Assembly (NCBI RefSeq): GCF_029633865.1
Contig: NC_079215.1
Location: forward strand, 55,331,457-55,395,456
DNA from: Lampris incognitus
Lineage: Eukaryota; Chordata; Actinopteri; Lampriformes; Lampridae
Direction of reading: 5' to 3'
Length of the DNA stretch: 64,000 bases
A program made the position numbers and the translations under genes. The notes under the pieces are model-generated. The model searched no databases. It saw only the letters and a program-made list of their open reading frames with translations, and was not told the origin of the DNA. The first letter of the stretch is position 1. The number at the start of each line of letters is the position of its first letter. Positions 1 to 10,240 of the stretch are shown in pieces.

Positions 1-845
1 ACTCCACTTCTGAACCTGTATCCATATCCACTCTTTGGAATGATCTGACTGAGGGGGTTCGGGCCTATGCAGAACAGCAGTGGGGACAATACATTACCTT
101 GGTATATGCCACATTTGATGGTTACCTGTGTGATTGTCTTTGAGTTGGCCTCTGGTGTTGTTTTTCACTGCCACATTGAGGTCTTGATGAATGCTATTAG
201 TGTCCTGTTGGCTTTGTATAGTGCCAAGCACTCCGTTAACCAGGTGTGGTGCATTGAAACGTAAGCTTTCTTGTAGTCAATCCAGGCATGTCCAGCTTGG
301 CCTGTCTGGTCTTAGAGTCTTGGGTGACTGCTCTATCAACCAGTAGCAGATGCTTTGACCCTCTGGTGTTGTTCCCCCATTCCTTTCTGAGTTTCACTCA
401 TGTATTGATTCATGTATCCATTCAGCTTAGCTGCTATGATGCCTGGCAGGATCTTCCATGTTGTGGAAATGCAGGTTATCGGCCGGTTGTTTGACGTTGT
501 TGTGCTCTTGTGGGGTTCCTTCATGATCAGTATTGTTCTCCCCTGTGTGAGGCAGTCAGGGTGAGACCCTGATGTTATCAACTGGTTCATCTGTGTTGCC
601 AGGTGTTCATGGAGTGCTGTTAGCTTGTTCAACCGTTAGGTATGAATCTTGTCAGGGCCTGGTGCTGTCCAGCTCTTCATGTTTGAGACTCGTCGTTGGA
701 TGTTGGCCACTGTGATGATAACTGCTTCTTGTTCTGGGATATTGCTGTGGTCTACTCTTAGGTCCACCAGCCACTGGGCATTAGTATTGCGTGACGCCTC
801 CTTTTCCCATACATCCTTGCAGTATCACCCAGACTCTGCTCTGGG
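1..845 (-). mobile_element. RLE-type (R2/R4-like) non-LTR retrotransposon, degenerate copy 1, inner part
   Basis: On the minus strand this encodes broken reverse-transcriptase sequence matching the better-preserved copy at 57.4-61.35 kb: a region ending in TILIMKEP, then WKILPGIIAAKLNGYMNQYM, and a stretch corresponding to [15 protein letters not shown]. Frameshifts and stops interrupt it, so it is not functional. The element runs off the left edge of the window and continues on the other side of the hAT insertion (2835 to about 3990). Placement in the R2/R4 group rests on the C-terminal endonuclease seen in copy 2, not on this fragment. Confidence 0.75.
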
Positions 846-1734
846 CAGTGTCGGCGCTACGGGGGGGCATTGGCCGGGCCTCGCCCCCCCAAATGAAAGT
901 TGTGCCCCCCCCACCAATTACCCAGTGATGATGTGAAAATTAGTACTTAAACATCATGTAAAAATTAAAATTAATTAATGCACATATCACATTTAAATAC
1001 ATAATCAATAATAATAATAATCAATGAAATAAAATGCTTAAATTTCGTGTTTGTGGAGGAGCGGGGTTAGCAGGACACCGGAGCGGAACATCAGTGCGTG
1101 ATTTTGTCCCTTCAGGTGGCAATTGCGTGTGACACACAGGAAAGGGATACTTTAAAAACGTGGCAAAATCGACTGGGCTAGCTAGCTAACTGTAAAATCA
1201 TGATGGATATAAGAAAGTGGCTTTGTCGTGGTCCAAACAACAAGTCTACACCAGCAGAAAGAGAAAGGACAGATGCTGCAACAACACCCCAGAAAACAGT
1301 TGGGGCCGAGGCGGTGCAACAAGCCAAGATAGTGCCGTTAACACCTCAGCGACTGCTGTTGGTCAAGTGGAGCCTATCAACCACCCCCTCCCCTCCATTC
1401 CCCATCGGCTGCTTCTGCTGCTCTGGCGCCGGGACTGTTGCCAGAGCAGGCCCCTGATGATCTTGGCAATGACAACCCAAACCACGTGATTTTAGAACGC
1501 TTGCACAAGGGTAAAAGACGCTCGTTTGTTAGCGCAAATGGCCACAGCATTCACGTTAAAGGAAAAACGCCCATTCGAGTTTGACAACTTCGCAGCTCGC
1601 ATGACTATTTTAGAGATGGTTTGCTAAAAATACAAGGCGGTTTACTTGGTCAGAGGCGAGTGCTGCACGTTGTTTGTTAACGACGTTCCCCAGCATTGGA
1701 AAAAATGGATAAGACGACACGCTGGCCGCTGGCT

Positions 1735-1858
1735 GGCGGGTCTGACCCTTTAGTCGAGCGGTTAGCGACGCCACCTGCGGTGCGGGCGATACGGGTTCGC
1801 GTCCCGGCCGCGGCAGTTCCTGTGGTTGCGTTGTCCCCCGAATTCGCTACAGTATTGT
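1735..1858 (+). repeat. tRNA-like cassette with LTR-like 3' end
   Basis: A tRNA-like head has an A-box-like segment (TAGTCGAGCGGTTAGCG) and a B box inside GGGTTCGCGTCCC. It is followed by about 40 bp ending CCCCCGAATTCGCTACA. A second copy lies on the minus strand at 51851-51960, and a partial palindromic version at 2531-2595. It is not a functional tRNA: the acceptor stem does not close and the tail continues past it. It could be a SINE or a short LTR-type element. Confidence 0.55.
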
Positions 1859-2476
1859 GGGGAACACGCTGTCAGGCGTGGCTGTTTTGAAGCAGGCGCC
1901 TCGTCACAGGTCTGCGCGAATTCTGACGGGTGCTTAGTTTGAAGACGTTGCTTTAAATTCGTAACTTAGTTGTGGAGTGTTACACTTGCTCAACAGTGGC
2001 ATACCTTACACACAGCGGCGCCCCCAAGGGGTGGCCAGCCACCCTGATACTATCCCTGGCCCCCTCGCTGTCGCATATGCAGAATATGCTTCTGATTATG
2101 CAGAATATGCTTCTATCTGATATTTTACATTAGGTACTGTTCATTTAAATCAATAATGTATATTTTTCTTAACTCTCATATTGACAGTTTTCCACTAGGC
2201 TATACAGTATACTACAGCAGCATCATGGAATTCCCGAAATTCAGTCATGGCTTTTGGTTTTGGTGTGCCCCCCCCCCAAGATTTTCAGTGGCCCCATTTG
2301 GCCACCCCTACGAAACATTTCTGGGGGCGCCACTGCTTACACACCACCTTTTTCTTTGATTCGAGGTTCTTTGGGCTTAGCCATTTAGTAGCCTACTGTG
2401 ACGCAGTGCAGCGAGCATATCAGTGTGTTGTTGTAGTGGGCTGTTTGCTGCGAGTAAGCTCACGCGATCTGCTCAG

Positions 2477-2638
2477 GGCGTCTACGCTTCCGATGGCCTT
2501 ACGGTCGCTCCATCCCACTTCTGACACCAATGTAGTGAATTCGGGTTCGCGTCCCGGCTGTGGCGGTTCCCGGGCTGCCCCCCGAATTCACTACATTGGT
2601 GTCAGAAGTGGGATGGAGCGATCGGAAGCGTAGGCGCC
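2477..2638. repeat. imperfect palindrome with tRNA-Leu PBS-like arms
   Basis: The left arm (2477-2545) and right arm (2581-2638) are reverse complements apart from about 11 extra bases in the left arm. The centre is TGTAGTGAATTCGGG ... CCCGAATTCACTACA. On both sides this is bordered by TGGTGTCAGAAGTGGGA, which is complementary to the 3' end of a tRNA-Leu with CCA added, as in an LTR-element primer-binding site. The B-box-like GGGTTCGCGTCCC falls in the centre. Confidence 0.65.
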
Positions 2639-2834
2639 ATGAGCACGAGTAAGGATTCTAAGCGCACATTCGAAGGTTAATTTAGCAAATAATTAATAAA
2701 AGAAATTCACACTCGAAGAATATTCAAATACAGAATGTAAATTTGACAGCCCTAATGCTCATGCCCCCCCCCTCCCCCGTGAAAACCGTAGGCCCGGCCG
2801 TCAGATTTGTTCTGGCGCCGACACTGGCTCTGGG

Positions 2835-3990
2835 TGGATCTGATGTTTTCCCCCTGTTACTCTGCGGTTGGGAGTACACTTTGGAGGTTTCTTGAGGAAC
2901 AGGCCGTTGATTCTTTTGGCTTCTACTTCTCTAGTGTATCTCTTCTGCCTGGTGGCCAGAGCTGTGAGCCTTTTTTTTCTTTTTTTTTGGCAGTTTCCAG
3001 GGCCTCACTTATGGACAGCTTGCTGTACTTCTTCAACCGGGGCCTGTCTTTCATCACACCTTTCTGCACCTCTGTTAACTGGCTAACATCCCTCCATGCT
3101 GCTTTGATCTTGGCTTCCAGCCTTCTCTTCCATGGAGGGTACTGTTGGTGACCTGTGTTTTTAACCCTGTACCCAAGAATCTCTAGGATTATGGTTGCAG
3201 TGGCATATACAAGCTTATTGGTCTCTGTTATGGTGGCAGGATATGTTGCGTAAGGCTGTGTTCACATCTGCAAGCAGGCTTCGTTATGGCACTTTGTCAC
3301 TGAGTCATGTCTTTAGTCTGGCCATGATTCTCATTTGAACCTCAGCAGCTTCAGTTGACATGGCTGGTAGGATTGTTTCAGCTGGTTGGGGTCTGTCCTC
3401 ATGTATCTCCTGCCTACTTGGTGGCCATTCAGGGCGCTGAACTAGAACTATATAGTCATCCTGTTGGAGCCTCTCCATCTCAAGTTGTGACAGTAGCTTC
3501 CTTCTATTGATGTTTGAGCATTAAGTCACCAGCTGCTTCTGAGTCAGTGTGGAAGTAGGTCTCCTACTGGTCCACAGTTCCCACATTCACTTCATATTAG
3601 TCCCTCTCCAAGGGTCTGCCATTATAGAAGCATTCCATCAAATCCAGGTTCTCGGCCCCTGTCCATAAATGCCTTGTTCCAGTAGTCCATTTCTCATCAG
3701 GTTGCCCCGGTTCCCCAACACCTGACATGGACCTTGTTAACCCGGGCGACGTCCGAGCCGGTATGACTCTGTTAATGTTATTCTCATTCATATCCGAGGT
3801 AGCTGGCTTGTATAGCATTAGGAGTCTAAGCCAAGGACTCTTACTATATACTTGTCCCAACTGGGGCTGATGTATGGCTGTGTCCATAAAATTGAAGAGA
3901 GTTGTATTGATGGGCCAGTTTAGTTTGATGAGTATAGTGTGATAGACGGCCAACTAGAGGCTGCTGCTGAAAGGTCAGAGGTCAGAATTA
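2835..3990 (-). mobile_element. RLE-type non-LTR retrotransposon, copy 1, 5' part
   Basis: This continues the minus-strand LINE interrupted by the hAT element. Its sequence resembles 57376-58780 of copy 2 (for example a lysine-rich run, and text matching [19 protein letters not shown]) but is full of stops and frameshifts. The outer limit near 3990 is approximate. Confidence 0.65.
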
Positions 3991-5865
3991 CAGGTCTGTG
4001 GCTGGCTGGCTAGCTGAGTGAATTCATCTCATAGAAACTCACATGGTTATAGCCACAGTCAGATATTTTTATTTTATTTACTGTAACTTGGAAGATTTTT
4101 GAGGGACCACAACACAAGCAAACAATTTAGATGCACACCGCTGACATAAAATATTGTCAAACAAGTCGTCAAAGCAGATTAAAAACAAGCAGAATTTGTA
4201 AGCCCTCCACTTGTAACTGCACTGTAATTAAATGTTATTAAACATTCTCTTTAGACTGCGCGGCACTGTACCCATGAGGAAATATCCACCACTATTCAAA
4301 GGCATCGGTAAACACCATTTAGAGTGGGTGTGTGGTCCTCAATTCAGCAGCTTGATTTCTTCTATGTCCACATGTACGGTACATTGCTACGGATAAGACA
4401 AGATAAGATAAGATAAGATCAGATCAGATCAGATCAGATCAGATCAGATCAGATAAGATAAGATAAGAAAACATAAATTGTATAGTAGCATCAAACTTTA
4501 AAGAACATTTCAACACTTCAAAACGCTACAACGTCCCACCTTTGTTGCAAGAAAATGTCCTCTTTAGTGTTATTTTGTTAGCAAAGGCTTACGGATTTCT
4601 GGTTCCCTTTTCAACCAGCTATAATTTTGCCAGGGGAGGAGTGCATGTGCCAATTGTTATATTTCATTGTGCAACGTAACACTGCAAAAAAGTAGTAAAA
4701 TTTTGTGTAAAATCTTAACCGCCTTTGTGATGACTACTTGTAAGTAGTTTAGAAGTCTCCCATATGTGCTGGTCAAGCAGGGTGTTTATACTGGACTGTA
4801 TATAGTGCCATGGGGAGCAATGACAGTAGAAATGGAAACTAATCCTCACGTAAACTGATTTCTTCAGAACCTGTGTGTCCATGGGGGGTGATGCAGCCGG
4901 CCTACAGAAACTCACCAACAATGATTATTTCGTCCATATCTGTGGAGCTGCTTATAAATGTGGCCCGTATGGACATTGGTGTAGCCTAAGCAGTCTGAGC
5001 TCAGCATTTAAAAAAAGTGCTGCTTCAGAGAGAGAGAGGTGTAGAGATATTATGAACCCACTTCCCGCCGGTGTGTCTGTGGTCGGTGTTTGTCAGTTGA
5101 TTTGAAGCTGCTCCACCAACATGCTGCGACAGGAAAGGAATTAACTCAGCTCCGAGACAAAATAAAAAAAAAAACAACTCAAGGGAAGACGCTGATAAAC
5201 TATTAAATAGGACATGAGCATACACGGGTGTTGTTCTACATCATCATTTGATACAGTACCACAGTTAAGATCTGGAAAGAGTTCACCACGTGCTGTAATA
5301 CAGTTTTTAAGATTTCTATTGTGCAATGAGAAGTGTGTTACTATGCATTGTCCTTTCACTCATTCCTCACACATACATACATACATATGTATTTCACTAT
5401 TTCACCATTTTGCGAGAAGTACCAGACTATAGGATGAGTAAATTCAAAGAAAGCGGGCCGGGTGATTCTAGTACCGATTAAGAAGGAACCTTTTAGCGTG
5501 TTACGGAGAACGTGAAGGTTTATGCAGGTAACCTCTTCACAGAGGAGATGTGGTTGATACATAACTGTTTTTCTAGACAGTGTGATCTTGAGATTCGTTG
5601 GCTGAGGCCAAACCACCTCTGAGCTCAGGTGCATGAAGCAATCATAGGATTTCCAGCTCTCAACCATCTGATCCACTGGCTAGAGTCACCCAGTTATGAA
5701 GTTATGACTACTCCACCTGTTTAAGTTGCGGCACAATTGTTGAAGGAATCAACAACCAAATGCAATCCCGTCTCACAGCACTGTGGCCTGTATATCTGTC
5801 GTCACGCATCATGGCAGTGTTTTTGTCCACGTCTGCGTTTAAGTTGGTCTTCGTTTGATGGCTGG
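3991..5865. other. intergenic, no gene recognised
   Basis: Apart from the pentanucleotide microsatellite at 4398-4468 I see no coding pattern, RNA gene or recognisable repeat. The short open frames here have no domain signature. Confidence 0.6.
4398..4468 (+). repeat. (GATAA)n/(GATCA)n microsatellite
   Basis: Pentamer repeats change from AGATA to AGATC and back to AGATA, giving a symmetrical compound microsatellite. Confidence 0.9.
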
Positions 5866-6395
5866 GAGAGCTTGGTCTGCTGCATCCTGTGGGCCCAGGG
5901 ACCACGGCCCTGCCTGGAGCTGTGCCCGAACAGCTAACACAAGAGGACGGTCTGACAGGACGCAGAAGCGGGACAGGCTATGCTAACTGCTAGCCCACGC
6001 AGACCGGCAGTTCTGATAACGCCGAGGGCGGTCTGGTGGTGGCCTCGCCTAGCCTTGACTGTGTTTTTAGTGTCGTCATGTGGAGTTGCGAGGAGGTGTG
6101 TCGAAGGTGTCTGGCTAGGAGAGCTGGCGCTGGATCGACTGAGGGAGCCTGGTCTTTTGCATCCTATGGGCCCAGGGGCCGCGACCCTGACCGGCGCTGC
6201 GCCTGAGGAGGGGGCACCGGGGATGGTCTGACAGGGAAGAGAGCTTGGTCTGCTGCATCCTGTGGGCCCAGGGACCACGGCCCTGCCTGGAGCTGTGCCC
6301 GAAGAGGTAACACAGAGGACGGTCTGACAGGACGCAGAAGCGGGACAGGCTAAGCTAACTGCTAGCCCATGCAGACCGGCAGTCCCGATAGTCAT
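5866..6395 (+). repeat. direct repeats of a GC-rich dispersed element
   Basis: About 150 bp beginning GAGCTTGGTCTGCTGCATCC and ending near CAGACCGGCAGT occurs at 5866-6017 and again at 6236-6390, with only a few differences. A related piece lies at 6130-6235. The unit contains GTGGGCCCAGG and ACGGTCTGACAGG blocks. An A-rich stretch with AATAAA near 6590 may be the 3' end of the same element. Open frames across it are a by-product of GC content. Confidence 0.7.
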
Positions 6396-8650
6396 CCTGG
6401 CTGGCGTTCGTTCTCCTGGACAGTGATTTTTTTTTGTTTTGCTTAGTTTAGATATATGTGTTACTTTGAATATATGTGTTCTTGTAGTTTTTGGATGTGT
6501 TTTTGTCTTTGTGTTGCACTGCTGTGGGCTGGGGGGGAAACGATGTTTCGTTTCATTTCATGCGCACAAGTGCATGAAATAAAACGACAAATAAAGTGTT
6601 TCTGACTCTGGTAGTCAGCGCTCCTTGTTTTAGCCATGTTTTCCATTTCCTGTGTGTCGACTTTCTATACGTCCTAAAAGTGTGGCCATAGGCCGCAATA
6701 TCCCACGACGGCAGAGACAAGATCCACCAATTGATTTTGGCATTTCCCCCCTCAAAGCGAACAGCTCCCTCTCCACCTCCCACAGAGGGCAGAGGCTGAC
6801 AGCAGGAGCAGGGAGGAGCTCCGGCAGAAGTGAAGACAGCCAGCCGATGATCCAGTGTGTCACTAACCAGAGTCTGCTGCACACTACGCAGCCCTACCCG
6901 CGGGCCCAGCTGGATGCACCCTGGCCACTGAGAAGCAAGTAAAATATGAGGACTTTATCTCTCCGTGTCTACGTTTTGACGAGAAGACTCAGCTGTCATA
7001 CTTACCTGAGCCGCGTCCAACTTTTTCTTCTTCTCCCCCTCTCGACAACATAACTGCTGCCTCCGGCTGAATTCCCACTGACAAACAGCACCGGCAGGTA
7101 AAGTGTGACTTCCCTTATCTATTTATTTTCCCCCTCGTTTAGCTCCGTCGGCTCTGTTATCATCGCAGTCCATCTCGGGGTGTTGCTCATACCAGACGAG
7201 TGGGGATTTCATGTCAGGTGGACTGACAGACGTGCGCCGTCGTCTTTTCTCTCGGAGGGAAATGACTGAGGTCATTCATAAACTGGATCCCCGCAACCTT
7301 TTTCTCGCAGAAGAGACCGGCTAGACAAAGCCTGCCTCATTTGAGTTTCCCTGCTTGTTCTGCGTGTCATTTTGGAGGTTAAATTGGTTATAGCCAACTA
7401 AAATCCACCCCCCCACCCCCCCACGTTGGCCGCTTTACAGAGCTATTCAACATCTCGTCGCCATCCGTCTGGCGTTGGTGTTAAACGTGAAAGTGCCCAT
7501 CCGCTTTTCTCTAGTGATGACAAGCTAATGTGGTTTTACTGGCAAGTTTTAAAGTTTAGCATGTAGCTAGGTGGTGCAATCTGGTCCACAGGGCACGACA
7601 CGGAGGACGGCTTATTGACCTTTAAATCAAAACTTTTCAGTCGCTTGACCCGGGGCACGACTGTGGTGGCGAGGAGAAGGTTACACAAGCCACGACTGCT
7701 CACGCTGAGCCGCATCAGGTCTAGAAGACGGACGGGACACGCGCCTCCTCGACACTCCCGTCCATTTGTGATCCTTTCCCCCTCCTTGCCGCTCCACACA
7801 CGATAAACGCCGTCCCTGAACCCAGCTGATGTGCGGGCCGAGGTGGCAGCAGACCTGTCAGCTCTGCTACCAGGCCTTTGGCTCCTCGTGTAATTGTCAG
7901 AGGTCAAAACGGAAAAAAATGTAGGACGGCGAAAGGATTTCACGAGAAACAGAACCAACATTTAAACTGAAGCACACAAAAAAACCCCTACTTTGATAAG
8001 TACAAAAACTAAAATATTTGTTGAATTAATCATCCTCATTACATTGATTTATATTCGTTACGTTTGCATTCATAGAATGGGTTTCATTCATATTGCTGTA
8101 CTTGTGTCAGCTCAATTCATCACCTGACACTTTAAAACCGCAGATGACTACATGATACGCTGATATATGTTGCTGTGTTTTGAAAAAAGGTCTTTTCCGT
8201 CGTGGAATTTTACATGCGTCAGAAAAACAGTTTTGCAAAAGCCGGCGTAACATTTTTTTACAAAGCCTCGGTATTTGGAGCGCTACAGTAGTTTTTGATG
8301 ATTAGTGTGGTAAATCTGATTCTGGTAGGCAAAATGAACATTTTCCATTATTTCCACTGGGATGGGTTTGGAGGATAAAAACCCGGGAATAAAGATGTGA
8401 TACAGGTAAACAACTATCTGCCGGACAGTATATTTCATGGTCTAGTGTACACATCAGCGTCACAGCAGGAATATGAAACTGTTCCACCCTGTTATGTGCA
8501 AACCGCTCTACGTGGTGCTAACTTCGCTGTTAGTTGTGCAAGTCTTGTTGTAGTTTTAAGTCAGTCGAATAATTGTCCGAACTGTAACATGCGTTGTAAC
8601 ATTGTGTCTTTCAGTTTATCAGTGAAACAGCAATCCATCACCCTCTTATA
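6396..8650. other. sp6 upstream region; possible non-coding first exon
   Basis: About 6700-7300 is GC- and CpG-richer than its surroundings. A splice-donor-like sequence CCGGCAG|GTAAAGTG has its boundary after 7097, so an untranslated first exon of sp6 could end there. There is no transcript evidence. The rest, including 7380-7430 (C runs) and 7530-8650, shows no coding pattern. Confidence 0.35.
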
Positions 8651-8651
8651 A

Positions 8652-9200
8652 TGAGGTACTGGTAGAGATTATGGGTACTGGTATGGGTACTAGTAGAGAT
8701 TATGGGTATTGTTATCGGTACTAGTACAGATTATGGGTATTGGTATGGATACTGGTGGAGATTATGGGTACTGGTATAAGTACTGGTAGAGATTATGGAT
8801 ACTGGTATGGGTACAGGTAGAGGTTATGGGTACTGGTATGGGTACTAGTAGAGATTTTGGGTATTGGTATGGGTACTGGTAGAGATTATGGGTACTGGTA
8901 TAGGTACTGGTAGAGATTATGGGTACTGGTATGGGTACTGGCAGAGATTATGGGTACTGGTATAGGTACTGGTAGAGATTATGGGTACTGGTATGGGTAC
9001 TGGCAGATTATGGGTACTGGCAGAGATTATGGGTACTGGTACACAGTAAAATCCTGAGTGTTAATTTAACTTCCTGAGTGCTAATTCAACTCTGAGAGTT
9101 TAAAAATGGACCCAAAAGGATCCATTCGTACGCTCTCAGAGTCCCATTAACACTCAGGTTTTTACTGTGTATGGGTACTGGTAGAGATTATGGGTGTGCA
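8652..9200 (+). repeat. minisatellite, about 31-bp unit
   Basis: Repeats of GAGATTATGGGTACTGGTAT followed by GGGTACTGGTA, with slight variants (TACTAGTA, TATAGGTACTGG), fill this interval and are interrupted by a MITE at 9042-9169. The units are contiguous with no unique spacers. Confidence 0.9.
9042..9169. mobile_element. Tc1/mariner-type MITE inserted in the minisatellite
   Basis: A 128-bp element with terminal inverted repeats: it starts CACAGTAAAATCCTGAGTG and ends CACTCAGGTTTTTACTGTG. It is flanked by TA on both sides (9040-9041 and 9170-9171), the Tc1/mariner target duplication. The minisatellite resumes in register on the right. Confidence 0.85.
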
Positions 9201-9816
9201 AATGAGGAGTACGTATTTGGGTCAAATTGTATTAACAAACAAATCTCAGCGATTGAGTTAAACTGACTGGGGAACCAAATGGGCAGGATTCAATATTACA
9301 CTATTTACATGTTCTTTATGTGATCTTACCTGTCCGCTTGGACCTGTGAAGAAAGTAAGACAAACACCAAGAATCTTTAGTAAATGCAATTAGACCCAAG
9401 TCTTCGAGTGTTCAGATCCCAGTATTAATGGTTTAACAAAGTGATTTCTACAACCGTGTTCCTAGAGGTGGGTGATGGGCTGATGAAGTTAGGCCATAAA
9501 ACTGCTTGAAAAATCCGAGTCGCCGAAACACGACAGAGGCTGGAAAAACCATGTTAGTGAAACAAGTCAAATAATTGCTGGTGGAAATGTTGCCCCCCCC
9601 CCTCCACCTCAAACCCCACCCCAATGCTTCACCCTCTCTGTGCCTTTTTTCCAATGGCAGACTTGTAAAGCAGGGGCTGTGCCGGGTCTTGGTCCGACAG
9701 GTTTTATGACCAAAGCAGAGATTTCATTCTGTACCATCCTGCCGCTCCCCGGGGCCCCACGCCAGCTGTTTCCCTGAGGAACCCGCGAGCGCTTAGCAGC
9801 ACGTTTGTGAATGGAG

Positions 9817-9846
9817 GAGGAGGAGGAGGAGGAGGAGGAGGAGGAG
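9817..9846 (+). repeat. (GGA)n microsatellite
   Basis: Uninterrupted GAG/GGA triplets. The serine-rich minus-strand frame across them is an artefact of the repeat. Confidence 0.9.
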
Positions 9847-10160
9847 GCCACGCTCTTCATTTGTTTACAGTTATGTCGGCGAGCGGAGGGGAGCAGAAAG
9901 GGAGGACGGGTTCCACTCGCATTCCCAAAAAATGACAGAGCAGCGGCTCTGGCTCCAGGGGAACATGAAATAAATCAGCTTGACCTCTAACACCACACCT
10001 TTCATTAAGGAATTCCAGACTAATTGCTTTACAATTTCATTACAACTGAAAAGCGTCCATCGGAGCGGGGTTTGAAGTGAGCCTTTGAGCAGCAAGTGTA
10101 ATGCCTCACTTGTAATCCCGTTGTCCATCTGTACTGGCTCAACTAAACTGAGATGTCCAG

Positions 10161-10240
10161 AGTAAACAGTGTCGGCCTTCTTAGCCCCGCCCCCTTTCTG
10201 TGTAAACAGTGGCGGCCTTCTTAGCCCCGCCCCCTTTCGG
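10161..10240 (+). promoter_or_regulatory. tandem 40-bp duplication carrying GC boxes
   Basis: Two adjacent 40-bp units (10161-10200 and 10201-10240) differ at only a few positions. Each contains CCTTCTTAGCCCCGCCCCCT, whose CCCCGCCCCC core is the classical Sp/KLF site. It lies about 1.5 kb upstream of the sp6 coding exon. The duplication is visible directly; a regulatory role is inference. Confidence 0.5.

Larger units (their letters stand above)
846..2826. mobile_element. hAT-superfamily DNA transposon inserted in the LINE
   Basis: The ends are inverted repeats: left CAGTGTCGGCGCTACGGG, and the right end on the opposite strand begins CAGTGTCGGCGCC. The 8 bp GCTCTGGG directly before (838-845) and after (2827-2834) is a perfect target-site duplication, the hAT length. 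The LINE reads continuously once this block is removed. Inside, 1200-1457 (+) is a broken reading frame beginning MMDIRKWL that may be a relic N-terminus of an element-encoded protein. No intact transposase is visible, so this is a non-autonomous or decayed copy. It also carries two LTR-like or tRNA-like cassettes at 1735-1858 and 2477-2638. Confidence 0.85.

Noticed and set aside
8652-9200. Regular repeats resembling a CRISPR array
   Set aside because: Units are contiguous variants of one sequence without unique spacers, in vertebrate DNA; it is a minisatellite.
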